Source: a bacterium
GTDB lineage: Bacteria; Bacillota; Bacilli; Lactobacillales; Streptococcaceae
DNA: 64,000 bases
Assembly: GCA_905221375.1 (NCBI GenBank)
Contig: CAJNCY010000001.1
Span: forward strand, 62,001 to 126,000
Reading direction: 5' to 3'
The stretch's first letter is position 1; every line of letters begins with the position of its first letter. This document shows positions 1-8,186 of this stretch, piece by piece. A program made the translations under genes and the position numbers. The notes beneath the pieces were generated by a model. It saw only the letters and a list, made by a program, of their open reading frames with translations. It was not told where the DNA came from and did no database searches.

Positions 1-84
1 AGCTTTTTTATCCAAAATACGCTCCAAGTCAGCACAGACTTGGGGAACATCTGAAACGATAATATCTAATTGATTTAAATTCAT
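1..84 (-). CDS. VOC/glyoxalase-family protein, N-terminal fragment
   Basis: The first 28 codons are visible and the rest lies beyond the left edge. The start ATG (84-82) follows a strong GGAGGA ribosome site at 91-96. The peptide begins MNLNQLDIIVSDVPQVC, the usual beta-strand opening of a vicinal-oxygen-chelate (glyoxalase/bleomycin-resistance) fold. It is transcribed in the same direction as spxB, and from memory a gene of this family sits beside spxB in pneumococci. The metal ligands and function cannot be judged from this fragment. Confidence 0.75.
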   Translation of the reverse strand, partial: MNLNQLDIIVSDVPQVCADLERILDKKA

Positions 85-96
85 TTACTATCCTCC

Positions 97-125
97 ATAA
101 AAAGACCGGATTGCTCCGATCTTTT
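97..125 (-). terminator. Probable rho-independent terminator after spxB
   Basis: A 10-bp stem (101-110 with 115-124, one G-U pair on the minus strand) with a GCAA-type loop is followed on the minus strand by a run of five T. The run ends directly at the ribosome site of the next gene, so this could terminate spxB transcription or reduce read-through into the VOC gene. Confidence 0.6.
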
Positions 126-127
126 CA

Positions 128-232
128 AGTTTCGCTCTAAGAAAATCAAAGAATAAACAAGGCATCGAACCGCAGGCAGTACTGGAGTACGGCAAGGTGA
201 AGATAACGCAGTTTACATTTGATTTTCGACGA
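128..232. repeat. Degenerate BOX-like intergenic repeat
   Basis: The stretch contains AAAATCAAAG near 147 and GTACGGCAAGGTGAAGATAA near 189, then GATTTTCGACGAG near 221. These resemble, with mismatches, the conserved blocks of pneumococcal BOX repeats (boxA core CTACGGCAAGGCGACGCTGA). It fills the space between the spxB stop and the terminator hairpin. The assignment is tentative because the copy is much diverged. Confidence 0.4.
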
Positions 233-238
233 GAGAAA

Positions 239-2014
239 TTATTTAATTACGCGTGATTGCAAACCTTCTTCTTCCAAGAAGAGACGGAATGGTACGAGTT
301 CTTCTGCTTCGTATTTTTCTTTGAAGGCTTTGATTGCTTCTTCTGAGTGAAGTTTTGGATCCAATTCAAGTACTTCTACTGGAAGTGGACGGTGTTGACT
401 GATGCGCGCATCGATAACAACAGTTTTACCTTCTTTGTTCAATTTAACAGCTTCTGCAACAACTGCATCGATGTCTTCGATACGGTCAACTGTAAATCCA
501 ACAGCTCCTTGAGCTTCAGCGATTTTCGCATAGTCAGCATTAGGGAAGTCACAACCAAACAAGTGTTTGTTTGTGTCTTCGTATTTGTCCTTGATGAAGG
601 CATATTTACCATTTGAGAAGACAACGTTGATAACTGGAAGGTCGTATTGAACGTTTGTGATAACGTCTGGGTAGCACATGTTGAATGCACCGTCACCCAT
701 GATGTTCCATACTTGGCGATCTGGATTGTCTTTCTTAGCAGCGATACCACCAGGAAGGGCAATACCCATTGTCGCAAAGAGTGGAGATGTACGCCACATG
801 TTCTTAGGTGTCATGTGAAGGTGACGAGTAGATGTTTGAGTAGTGTCACCTACGTCGATTGAATAGATAGCGTCTTGATCAGCATGTTTGTTGATTGCAT
901 TGTAAACTTGATACAATTGCAATTCACCCTCAGTTTTACCTTCGATTTTGTTCATGTAATCACGCCAGTTTTGGTTGTTCTTAACGTTTGCACGCCACCA
1001 TGGAGTTGATTCAACTGGGTTTACTTTGTCAAGGATTGCTTTAGCTGCTTGACCTGCATCTCCAAGGATTGAAGCGTCTAGGGCATGACGTTTACCAAGT
1101 TTGTAAGGGTCGATATCGACTTGGATGAATTTTTCAGTGTTCTTGAATGCTTCGTAAACTTCAGCAAATGGGAAGTTTGAACCAAGGAAAAGAACTGTGT
1201 CTGCTTCAAAGACCACTTCGTTGGCTGGTTTCCAACCAACACGGTAAGCAGAACCTGTCAAACCTTCATAGTTCCATTCGAAAGCTTCAAAGTTTTTACC
1301 AGTTGTGATGATTGGTGCTTTGATTTTACGTGACAATTCAGTGATCACTTCACCAGCTTTAACACCACCGTAACCAGCATAGATAACTGGGCGTTCAGCA
1401 TTGTTCAAGATTTCAACAGCTTTGTCGATTTCAGCTTCGTTCAAAGCAGGAGCGATGAATGAACGTTCGTATGAACCAGATCCATAGTATGAGTTTTCGT
1501 CGATTTCTTGGAAACCGAAGTTTACTGGAATTTCAACAACAGCTGGACCTTTTTTAGAAACAGCAGCACGGCAAGCTTCGTCGATTACTTTTGGCAATTG
1601 CTCAGCGTAAGCTACACGTTTGTTGTATACAGCGATACCGTTGTACATTGGGTTTTGGTTCAATTCTTGGAAAGCATCCATGTTGAGTTCGTTAACTGGA
1701 CGTGATCCAAGGATCGCTAGGAATGGAGTGTTATCCATAGCTGCATCGTAAACACCGTTAATCAAGTGAGTCGCACCTGGACCACCTGAACCAACTGCAA
1801 CCCCGATTGAGCCGCCGAATTTAGCTTGCATAACCGCTGCAAGAGCACCTGTTTCTTCGTGGCGAACTTGCAAGAAGCGGATATCTTTGTCTTCAGCCAA
1901 AGCGTCCATCAATGAGCTGAGTGTTCCTGATGGGATACCGTAGATTGTGTCTACGCCCCATGTTTTCAATACATTAAGCATTGCTGCAGATGCAGTAATT
2001 TTCCCTTGAGTCAT
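239..2014 (-). CDS. spxB: Pyruvate oxidase SpxB
   Basis: Oxidises pyruvate with O2 and phosphate to acetyl phosphate, CO2 and H2O2. It is a cytoplasmic, thiamine-diphosphate- and FAD-dependent enzyme and the main peroxide source in mitis-group streptococci. The 591-residue protein has the POX layout: N-terminal TPP-binding domain with the catalytic glutamate in RHEETG (about residue 53), central FAD domain, and C-terminal TPP domain with the GDGAFN...N metal/diphosphate motif (about 422-450). Its length equals the pneumococcal enzyme as I remember it. The start is fixed by AAGGAGAG 8 bases upstream. Two cre-like sites lie upstream, one close to the likely promoter. Nothing looks damaged. Confidence 0.97.
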   Translation of the reverse strand: MTQGKITASAAMLNVLKTWGVDTIYGIPSGTLSSLMDALAEDKDIRFLQVRHEETGALAAVMQAKFGGSIGVAVGSGGPGATHLINGVYDAAMDNTPFLAILGSRPVNELNMDAFQELNQNPMYNGIAVYNKRVAYAEQLPKVIDEACRAAVSKKGPAVVEIPVNFGFQEIDENSYYGSGSYERSFIAPALNEAEIDKAVEILNNAERPVIYAGYGGVKAGEVITELSRKIKAPIITTGKNFEAFEWNYEGLTGSAYRVGWKPANEVVFEADTVLFLGSNFPFAEVYEAFKNTEKFIQVDIDPYKLGKRHALDASILGDAGQAAKAILDKVNPVESTPWWRANVKNNQNWRDYMNKIEGKTEGELQLYQVYNAINKHADQDAIYSIDVGDTTQTSTRHLHMTPKNMWRTSPLFATMGIALPGGIAAKKDNPDRQVWNIMGDGAFNMCYPDVITNVQYDLPVINVVFSNGKYAFIKDKYEDTNKHLFGCDFPNADYAKIAEAQGAVGFTVDRIEDIDAVVAEAVKLNKEGKTVVIDARISQHRPLPVEVLELDPKLHSEEAIKAFKEKYEAEELVPFRLFLEEEGLQSRVIK

Positions 2015-2072
2015 AATGATAACTCTCCTTCAAATATTTTTAAATCTACTAAAAAAGATTTCATATAGTTTT

Positions 2073-2085
2073 TGAAAACGTTTCA
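2073..2085. promoter_or_regulatory. cre-like CcpA site upstream of spxB
   Basis: TGAAAACGTTTCA is close to the catabolite-responsive consensus and centred about 65 bases before the spxB start. On the minus strand it falls between a TTGCTG hexamer and TATATG (16-base gap), a weak candidate promoter. CcpA control of spxB is reported in streptococci; activation versus repression cannot be read here. Confidence 0.65.
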
Positions 2086-2174
2086 GCAAATTTTTACACT
2101 ACTAATTTATCACATTTATTTTTAGTTTACTAAGAATCTGCTCAGAAGTTTCTATTCTCTATTACAGTACAGTT

Positions 2175-2188
2175 TGAAAACATTTTCA
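2175..2188. promoter_or_regulatory. Second cre-like palindrome upstream of spxB
   Basis: TGAAAACATTTTCA matches the 14-base cre consensus except for A in place of the central G. It lies about 100 bases upstream of the first site and just before the copper-operon terminator. A two-site arrangement is possible but untested. Confidence 0.45.
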
Positions 2189-2202
2189 GTCTCTGTTTTA
2201 TA

Positions 2203-2226
2203 ATAAAAAGCGAGCAAGCCCGCTTT
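2203..2226 (-). terminator. Terminator of the copper operon
   Basis: On the minus strand an AAAGCGGGC/GCTCGCTTT stem with a very short loop is followed by TTTTTATTAT. The hairpin starts at the copA stop codon. It is a canonical intrinsic terminator for copY-cupA-copA. Confidence 0.8.
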
Positions 2227-4469
2227 TAATCTATTTTACTAAAGTTTAGTAAGAGTGAACTAGTCAGAACAGATACAGAACTAAAGGCCATGGCTAGACC
2301 TGCCAGTTCTGGGTTGAGGGCCAGTCCAACACCTGAAAAGACTCCTGCTGCAATCGGAATTCCGACGACGTTGTAGATAAATGCCCAGAAAAGATTGAGC
2401 AGAATACGATTAAAGGTTTTCTTACTCATGTCAAAGGCACGAACCACTCCTAAAAGGTTATTGGTTGTTAATACCAAATCTGCTGACTCAATGGCAATAT
2501 CTGTTCCAGCTCCCATGGCAATTCCCACATCTGCTACACTGAGGGCAGGAGCATCATTAATCCCATCCCCAACAAAGGCTACCTTGCCTGACTGTTGCAG
2601 TTTATGGATTTCATGGGCTTTTTCCTCTGGTAAAACACCTGCAATGACCTCATCTATTCCGATCTGATTGGCGATAGCACGCGCCACACCAGCATTGTCT
2701 CCTGTCAGCATGACTGTTTTAAGACCACGTTTTTTCAACTGACTGATGGCTAGCTTGGCATTTTCCTTGGGAATATCTTGCAAAGCAAGCAAGCCTTTGA
2801 TTTCATTGTCCACAGCTAAGTAGACAACTGTCTTAGCTTCTTTTTCCAGTTCTTCAAGTTTTTCCTGATAAGCGCTAGAAATGTTCATACCATCCAGCAT
2901 TTTAGCATTTCCAAGCAAAACTTGTCTTCCATTAATTTGCCCTGAAACACCTTTTCCGTGTAGAGCTTGGAAATTTTCCACAGTTTGCAACTCAAGTCCA
3001 ACTTCACTAGCTCGCTTGACAATAGCCTCAGCCAGTGGGTGTTGAGAAGCTTCTTCCAAGGAAGCTGCCAAGCCAAGCACTTCTACTTCGTCGCCGATGA
3101 TATCTGTTACCACAGGTTTTCCTTCCGTCAAAGTCCCAGTCTTATCAAAGACAAGAGTTTGGACTTTCTGGATTTCCTGTAGAACCATTCCATTTTTGAG
3201 GAGAACTCCCATCTTGGCACTGCGACCTGTCCCCACCATAAGGGCTGTCGGTGTTGCAAGTCCCAAGGCACAAGGGCAGGCAATAATCAGAACTGCTACT
3301 CCATAGAGAAGCGAAGACACAAAGCTCGCTCCAAGCACAACTACACTATCCCTGAGCAAGACGAACCAAACCCAAAAGGTCACAATCCCTAAAATGACAA
3401 CTGCTGGAACAAAAATCCCTGAAATTTTATCCGTCAAGTCCTGAATCGGCGCACGACTTGTCTGAGCTTTCTTCACAAAATCCACAATCTGAGCCAAAAC
3501 AGTCTCTGAACCAACTTTTTCTGCTCTAAAAACAAGTGTTCCACTATTATTGATGGTTGAACCAATGACAGTATCTCCAACTGTCTTGTCCACAGGCAGA
3601 CTCTCACCTGTCACCATAGACTCATCAATACTAGAGATACCTTCTACTACGACACCATCAACCGCAATCTTTTCACCGGGACGCACTCGAATCAGGTCAC
3701 CTACCTTGACTTGGTCCAAAGGGACTTGAACATAGTTATCCTCACGCAAGACTTCTGCAGTCTTAGCCTGCAAGTCAAGTAATTTCTCCACAGCTTGGGA
3801 AGTATTTTTCCGCATTTTCTCCTCAAAAACGGCTCCCATAAGAACGAAGAAGAAGATAAAGGCAGCACTTTCAAAGTAAACGGGGAGGCCAGCGAAGAGG
3901 GCAACTAGGCTATAGAAATAGGCCACTAGGGTTCCCAGAGCAACCAAGGTATCCATGTTGGCATTGTGCTTTTTAAAACTAGCCCAAGCACTTTGGATAT
4001 AAGGACCACCTGCTACTAGCATAATCGGTGTTGTAGCTAAAAAGGTGCCCCAACGCATGACTTGGTGACTAATTCCTCCTGTCGACATCCCAATCATGAG
4101 AATCACAAGAGGCACAGTAAAGATACTGGTAATCCAAAAACGCTGTAAAAGTGATAGAGATTTTCGAGTCTTCTCAACTACGGTATAACTCCCCTTTTGC
4201 ATCTTCATGCCACAAGAAAATTCATGTTGGCCTAATTCTTGAGGTGTAAAACGAATGACTTTCTCCTCATCTACGCCGATTGGTTCCAAGATGCCTTCTT
4301 CTTCAAATAGAATTTCCTTGTAACAGTTTGAAGGAGTTGCTCGATGAAAGGTAATCTCAGCTGGAATCCCTTTTTGAAGCTGTATATGAGCTGGATGGTA
4401 GCCTTTGTCTGCCGTGATACGGATTTTTTGAATGCCATTTTCTAAGCTTGCTTTCACAATTTCTGTCAT
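2226..4469 (-). CDS. copA: Copper-exporting P1B-type ATPase CopA
   Basis: Pumps Cu(I) out of the cytoplasm at the expense of ATP. The 747-residue protein has, instead of a classical CxxC heavy-metal domain, an N-terminal cupredoxin-like domain (about 1-97) ending in SCGMKMQKG, which resembles CupA. Membrane helices follow, then the actuator TGES (about 290), the CPC ion-binding motif in ACPCALG (about 397-399), the phosphorylated DKTGTLTEG (about 440), the ATP-binding HP motif (SQHPLAEA) and the hinge GDGINDAP. It is the last gene of copY-cupA-copA, 9 bases after cupA, and is presumably derepressed by copper through CopY. Confidence 0.96.
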   Translation of the reverse strand: MTEIVKASLENGIQKIRITADKGYHPAHIQLQKGIPAEITFHRATPSNCYKEILFEEEGILEPIGVDEEKVIRFTPQELGQHEFSCGMKMQKGSYTVVEKTRKSLSLLQRFWITSIFTVPLVILMIGMSTGGISHQVMRWGTFLATTPIMLVAGGPYIQSAWASFKKHNANMDTLVALGTLVAYFYSLVALFAGLPVYFESAAFIFFFVLMGAVFEEKMRKNTSQAVEKLLDLQAKTAEVLREDNYVQVPLDQVKVGDLIRVRPGEKIAVDGVVVEGISSIDESMVTGESLPVDKTVGDTVIGSTINNSGTLVFRAEKVGSETVLAQIVDFVKKAQTSRAPIQDLTDKISGIFVPAVVILGIVTFWVWFVLLRDSVVVLGASFVSSLLYGVAVLIIACPCALGLATPTALMVGTGRSAKMGVLLKNGMVLQEIQKVQTLVFDKTGTLTEGKPVVTDIIGDEVEVLGLAASLEEASQHPLAEAIVKRASEVGLELQTVENFQALHGKGVSGQINGRQVLLGNAKMLDGMNISSAYQEKLEELEKEAKTVVYLAVDNEIKGLLALQDIPKENAKLAISQLKKRGLKTVMLTGDNAGVARAIANQIGIDEVIAGVLPEEKAHEIHKLQQSGKVAFVGDGINDAPALSVADVGIAMGAGTDIAIESADLVLTTNNLLGVVRAFDMSKKTFNRILLNLFWAFIYNVVGIPIAAGVFSGVGLALNPELAGLAMAFSSVSVLTSSLLLNFSKID

Positions 4470-4478
4470 AGTTTCCTC

Positions 4479-4850
4479 CTACTCTACAATCATCTTGCCG
4501 TGCATCATGTTCATACCACAAGCAAAACCAAACTCTCCAGCCTGCTCAGGCGTGATTTCCACTACATACTCTTCACCCATAGGCAAGTCCGCATGTACAC
4601 CAAAATCTGGAAAAACAATCTGATCCAGACAGGGTGAAGGGTCCTTACGGTCAAAGACAATGCGGGCTGGCACCGATTTCTTGAGGATAATCAACTCAGG
4701 AGTGTAGCCTCCCATGACTTCCACTCGAATCTCTTGGTAGCCCTTTTTTTGCTGGGCCTTTTGTCCAGATTTTTCAGGCTTTTTGAAAAACCAAAACAAT
4801 ATAAAAACGATAAGGGCAATACAAACAATGGTTACAATACTATTTAACAT
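4479..4850 (-). CDS. cupA: Membrane-anchored copper chaperone CupA
   Basis: A 123-residue protein with one N-terminal membrane helix (about 4-22, IVTIVCIALIVFILFWFF), a charged linker and a cupredoxin-like domain ending in CGMNMMHGKM. The methionine/cysteine cluster is the Cu(I)-binding region known from pneumococcal CupA. That protein holds Cu(I) at the membrane and hands it to the matching N-domain of CopA. The two domains in this window share the pattern of a Cys in a CGM motif followed by further Met residues, which supports the pairing. It lies 10 bases downstream of copY and has its own AAAGGAGA ribosome site. Confidence 0.93.
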   Translation of the reverse strand: MLNSIVTIVCIALIVFILFWFFKKPEKSGQKAQQKKGYQEIRVEVMGGYTPELIILKKSVPARIVFDRKDPSPCLDQIVFPDFGVHADLPMGEEYVVEITPEQAGEFGFACGMNMMHGKMIVE

Positions 4851-4860
4851 GACGTCTCCT

Positions 4861-5262
4861 TTACATACAATTACATTTTACTTCTGTTACAGCGCTTGAT
4901 TTCTTCTCAGAAATCACAGCTTCCAAGTCTTCCAAGTCAGCCTGAGTAAAATCACATTCCATAATCAAATCAGCCAACAAGTTCTTAATCCTACGGGAAC
5001 AAACCTTGTCCTTGATATCTTGGACAAGTAAATCCCGACTTTGGTCCAAAGTTAAAAGGGCTGAATAGACAAAGAACTTGCCTTCTTTTTTCCTTGTCAG
5101 ACACTCTTTCTCAACCAAACGAGCCAAAAGAGTTTGAATGGTCGACTTGGACCAGTCGAACCGCTCCGCCAGAACCCTGATCAAATCCGTACTGGTCTGC
5201 TCTCCTTGCATCCAAATAATCTTCATGACCTGCCATTCTGCATCTGAAATCTGCATAATCAC
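4861..5262 (-). CDS. copY: Copper-responsive repressor CopY
   Basis: BlaI/MecI-type winged-helix repressor of 133 residues. The DNA-binding domain spans about residues 1-75 (MQISDAEWQVMKIIWMQGE...STIQTLLARLVEKECL) and a helical dimerisation tail follows. It represses its own operon; metal binding to C-terminal cysteines releases it. Here the tail ends VKCNCM, with a single CxC, whereas the well-studied family members carry a CxC-x4-CxC double hook. The stop codon lies just before the cupA ribosome site and no extra cysteine codons follow in any frame, so this is not an evident frameshift. Translation could start at M1 or M3 (MIMQIS); the difference is trivial. Confidence 0.94.
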   Translation of the reverse strand: MIMQISDAEWQVMKIIWMQGEQTSTDLIRVLAERFDWSKSTIQTLLARLVEKECLTRKKEGKFFVYSALLTLDQSRDLLVQDIKDKVCSRRIKNLLADLIMECDFTQADLEDLEAVISEKKSSAVTEVKCNCM

Positions 5263-5271
5263 GCCTCCTAA

Positions 5272-5327
5272 ATCTACATTTGTCGATTACAATTATTAGT
5301 ATACTCTTAAAATCTACATTTGTCAAC
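5272..5327 (-). promoter_or_regulatory. cop promoter with two CopY operators
   Basis: Two 16-base sites, ATCTACATTTGTCGAT (5272-5287) and ATCTACATTTGTCAAC (5312-5327), are spaced exactly 40 bases apart. Both fit the CopY operator consensus with core TACAnnTGT. Between and within them lies a near-ideal minus-strand promoter: -35 TTGACA (5321-5326, inside the distal operator), 17-base spacer, -10 TATACT (5298-5303). The proximal operator covers the transcription start area, so CopY at both sites would block polymerase. Confidence 0.92.
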
Positions 5328-5379
5328 TATGAAATTCAAATTTTTCTCTTTTTTTAAAATCTTCATTTCAAAAGTGTTT

Positions 5380-5470
5380 ATACTCAATGAAAATCAAAAA
5401 GCAAACTAGGAAGCTAGCCACAAGCTGTAGACGACGCTGACGTGGTTTGAAGAGATTTTCGAAGAGTTTA
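5380..5470. repeat. BOX-type intergenic repeat
   Basis: The element begins TACTCAATGAAAATCAAAAA and ends GAGATTTTCGAAGAGTTT. Internally it carries CGACGCTGACG, the tail of the boxA consensus used for BOX typing. It is about 90 bp, so it looks like an A/C form without boxB copies. It sits between the cop promoter and the lctO terminator. Confidence 0.8.
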
Positions 5471-5480
5471 AAACACAAGC

Positions 5481-5504
5481 AAAAACCTCCACATTCAGTG
5501 GAGG
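5481..5504 (-). terminator. Terminator of lctO
   Basis: A perfect 7-bp stem CCTCCAC/GTGGAGG (5486-5492 with 5498-5504) with a 5-base loop is followed on the minus strand by five T. It begins 12 bases after the lctO stop. Confidence 0.88.
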
Positions 5505-5516
5505 CAAGCTATTTTA

Positions 5517-6653
5517 TCAATACAATTTTAAGTCGCGTGGGTCAACTGGGAAGGTTGGGTTGTATGGGTTATGACGAAGTTTGAAGTGTTTGACATCTTC
5601 AATAGTCTGAGTTCCAGATAACTGCATAACTGTCTTCAATTCTGCATTCAAGTGTTCAAAGACTTGACGCACACCAACACTACCGCCGAGAGCCAAGCCA
5701 TAGATAACAGGGCGACCAATAGCTACCAAGTCTGCTCCTGAAGCCAAGGCTTTAAAGACGTGTTGACCACGACGAATACCAGAGTCAAAGACGATTGGCA
5801 CACGTTTATCAACTGCTTCTGCTACTTCTTGAAGTGAGTCGAAGGCAGCTGGTCCACCGTCAATTTGGCGACCACCGTGGTTGGTTACCCAGATACCTGA
5901 GGCACCCGCAGCAAGCGAACGTTCAACGTCCTCACGGCATTGTGGTCCCTTGACATAAACAGGAAGTCCTGAGTATTCAGCGATAAATTCTACATCACGT
6001 GGAGACAAGCGTTGTTTAGCTGATTTGTAAACAAAATCCATTGATTTTCCAGCACCTTCTGGCAGGTATTCTTCAACAATCGGCATGCCAACTGGGAAGA
6101 CAAAACCATTACGCTTATCAACCTCACGATTGCCCCCTACAGTTGCATCTGCTGTCAAGACAATCGCTTTGTAGCCTTCAGCCTTTACACGGTCCATGAT
6201 GTGGCGGTTAATGCCGTCATCCTTACTAAAGTAAAATTGGAACCAATGAGGTGTCCCTTGAAGGGCTTCCGTAATTTCAGGAAGGTCAACAGTAGAGTAA
6301 GAGCTGGTTGTATAAAGAGAACCAAACTCATGCACACCACGCGCAGTAGCCACTTCACCTTGTTCATTTGCCAATTTATGAGCCGCAACAGGCGCCATAA
6401 TGATTGGTGAAGATAGTTTTTCACCCGCAAATTCAATCTCTGTACTTGGATTTTCAACATTGCAAAGAGTATGCGGAACGATGAGCTTGTGGTTAAAGGC
6501 ACGGATGTTCTCGCGTAAAGTGAATGTATCTTCTGCTCCACTGGCGATATAACCAAATGCTGCTTTAGGAATAACCTGTTGCGCCATTGGCTCCAAATCA
6601 TAGGTATTGATGAAATCTACATGACCTTCTGCATTGCTTGTTTTGTATGACAT
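5517..6653 (-). CDS. lctO: L-lactate oxidase LctO
   Basis: FMN-dependent alpha-hydroxy-acid oxidase that turns L-lactate and O2 into pyruvate and H2O2. At 378 residues it has the single TIM-barrel of the family, the catalytic histidine in NHGGRQIDGGPA (about 259) and the FMN-phosphate region SGIRRG...ALASGADLVAIGRP (about 285-315). With SpxB it can form a lactate to pyruvate to acetyl-phosphate route that produces two peroxides. The start follows AGGAGGG by 6 bases. A near-perfect cre lies 19-32 bases upstream, so carbon-catabolite control is likely. It is monocistronic, with its own terminator. Confidence 0.95.
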   Translation of the reverse strand: MSYKTSNAEGHVDFINTYDLEPMAQQVIPKAAFGYIASGAEDTFTLRENIRAFNHKLIVPHTLCNVENPSTEIEFAGEKLSSPIIMAPVAAHKLANEQGEVATARGVHEFGSLYTTSSYSTVDLPEITEALQGTPHWFQFYFSKDDGINRHIMDRVKAEGYKAIVLTADATVGGNREVDKRNGFVFPVGMPIVEEYLPEGAGKSMDFVYKSAKQRLSPRDVEFIAEYSGLPVYVKGPQCREDVERSLAAGASGIWVTNHGGRQIDGGPAAFDSLQEVAEAVDKRVPIVFDSGIRRGQHVFKALASGADLVAIGRPVIYGLALGGSVGVRQVFEHLNAELKTVMQLSGTQTIEDVKHFKLRHNPYNPTFPVDPRDLKLY

Positions 6654-6671
6654 AAAATGCCCTCCTTAATA

Positions 6672-6685
6672 AGTAAGCGTTTACT
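6672..6685. promoter_or_regulatory. cre-like CcpA site before lctO
   Basis: AGTAAGCGTTTACT is a palindrome that matches the 14-base cre consensus at 13 positions when read on the minus strand. It sits between the lctO ribosome site and the presumed promoter, the usual position for CcpA roadblock repression. Confidence 0.65.
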
Positions 6686-6805
6686 TTGTATATTACAAAA
6701 ATATCTTAACTCTTTTTTCAAAACTTTTCAAATATTTTGTTTGGAAATTTCAGAAATTCTAGGACTATGATAAAAAATCCTTATAACGACAATAAAAAAT
6801 AGATA

Positions 6806-6835
6806 TTATCCAAAGAAGATTTTAAGTGCTACAAT
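6806..6835 (+). promoter_or_regulatory. Candidate promoter of the amino-acid ABC operon
   Basis: A TACAAT -10 hexamer (6830-6835) lies 34 bases before the TTG start codon. The -35 region (TTATCC, 18 bases upstream) is poor, so strength is uncertain. No other good hexamer pair was seen in the gap. Confidence 0.4.
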
Positions 6836-6868
6836 AACTGTATTATTTCTAGATGGGAGGTTTTATTT

Positions 6869-7549
6869 TTGGATTGGTCCATTGTTGAACAATATCTACC
6901 ACTATATCAAAAGGCATTTCTTCTGACCTTGCATATTGCAGTTTGGGGGATTTTGGGATCCTTTCTGCTCGGTTTAATCGTTAGTATCATCCGACATTAT
7001 CGAATCCCTGTTTTGGCGCAAGTAGCGACAACCTACATTGAATTGTCACGTAATACGCCCCTTTTGATTCAACTCTTCTTTCTCTATTTCGGACTTCCCC
7101 GAATAGGGATTGTCCTATCTTCGGAAGTCTGTGCCACTCTGGGATTAGTCTTTTTAGGAGGCTCCTATATGGCAGAATCTTTCCGAAGCGGACTGGAGGC
7201 CGTCAGTCAAACCCAGCAGGAGATTGGATTAGCCATCGGTCTGACACCTATACAGGTCTTTCGCTATGTGGTTCTTCCGCAAGCAACAGCGGTGGCCCTA
7301 CCCTCTTTTAGTGCCAATGTCATTTTCCTCATCAAGGAAACCTCTGTTTTCTCAGCAGTGGCTTTGGCAGACCTCATGTATGTCGCCAAGGACTTGATTG
7401 GGCTCTACTATGAGACAGACATTGCGCTGGCTATGTTGGTAATTGCTTATCTGATTATGCTGCTACCCATCTCACTGGTCTTTAGCTGGATAGAAAGGAG
7501 GCTCCGCCATGCAGGATTCGGGAATCCAAGTACTCTTTCAGGGAAATAA
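6869..7549 (+). CDS. Polar amino-acid ABC transporter permease
   Basis: A 226-residue membrane permease of the HisM/GlnP type. It has about five helices and the conserved EAA loop (EIGLAIGLTPIQVFRYVVLPQA, about residues 120-141) that docks with the ATPase. The start is TTG at 6869, chosen because GGGAGG lies 8 bases before it and the next ATG would remove the N-terminal helix. Its end overlaps the second permease by 41 bases, which implies translational coupling. It forms the heteromeric channel of the importer encoded by the four genes from here to 9823. The exact amino acid cannot be told from sequence alone. Confidence 0.92.
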   Translation: MDWSIVEQYLPLYQKAFLLTLHIAVWGILGSFLLGLIVSIIRHYRIPVLAQVATTYIELSRNTPLLIQLFFLYFGLPRIGIVLSSEVCATLGLVFLGGSYMAESFRSGLEAVSQTQQEIGLAIGLTPIQVFRYVVLPQATAVALPSFSANVIFLIKETSVFSAVALADLMYVAKDLIGLYYETDIALAMLVIAYLIMLLPISLVFSWIERRLRHAGFGNPSTLSGK

Positions 7550-8186
7550 TCTCCTGCGGATTTTACAGGGATTGGGAGTCACGATTGGGATTTCGATCCT
7601 GTCTGTCATTTTATCCATGATGTTCGGAACAGTCATGGGAATCATCATGACCTCCCATTCTAGAATCGTACGATTTTTAACACGATTGTATCTGGAATTC
7701 ATCCGTATCATGCCCCAGCTGGTGCTACTCTTCATCGTTTACTTCGGCTTGGCTCGAAACTTTAATATCAATATCTCAGGTGAGACTTCAGCTATTATCG
7801 TTTTTACCCTCTGGGGAACGGCTGAAATGGGAGACTTGGTACGTGGAGCTATCACTTCCCTTCCTAAACATCAGTTTGAAAGTGGACAGGCGCTCGGCTT
7901 GACCAATGTTCAACTTTACTACCACATTATCATCCCACAAGTCTTGAGAAGACTGCTACCGCAGGCCATTAACCTTGTCACTCGGATGATCAAAACCACT
8001 TCCTTAGTCGTATTGATTGGAGTTGTAGAGGTTACCAAAGTTGGACAACAAATCATTGATAGCAATCGCCTGACCATCCCAACCGCTTCCTTTTGGATTT
8101 ATGGAACCATTCTGGTCTTGTATTTCGCAGTCTGCTTCCCTATTTCCAAACTATCCACTCACTTAGAAAAACATTGGAGGAACTAA
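7509..8186 (+). CDS. Polar amino-acid ABC transporter permease, second subunit
   Basis: A 225-residue permease homologous to the preceding one, with an EAA loop (FESGQALGLTNVQLYYHIIIPQV, about residues 122-144) and five hydrophobic segments. ATG 7509 is preceded by GAAAGGAGG inside the end of the upstream gene. The ATPase start follows its stop immediately, so the two are almost certainly co-translated. Confidence 0.92.
   Translation: MQDSGIQVLFQGNNLLRILQGLGVTIGISILSVILSMMFGTVMGIIMTSHSRIVRFLTRLYLEFIRIMPQLVLLFIVYFGLARNFNINISGETSAIIVFTLWGTAEMGDLVRGAITSLPKHQFESGQALGLTNVQLYYHIIIPQVLRRLLPQAINLVTRMIKTTSLVVLIGVVEVTKVGQQIIDSNRLTIPTASFWIYGTILVLYFAVCFPISKLSTHLEKHWRN

Noticed and set aside
439-777. Long open frames antisense to or overlapping spxB (also 347-616 and 647-862)
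   Set aside because: They lie wholly inside a clear spxB reading frame, have no ribosome site and no recognisable domain; they arise from codon bias.
4861-4900. Frameshift near the end of copY hiding a second CxC
   Set aside because: The two other frames after KCNCM hold no cysteine pair, and the cupA ribosome site follows at once; the short tail seems genuine.
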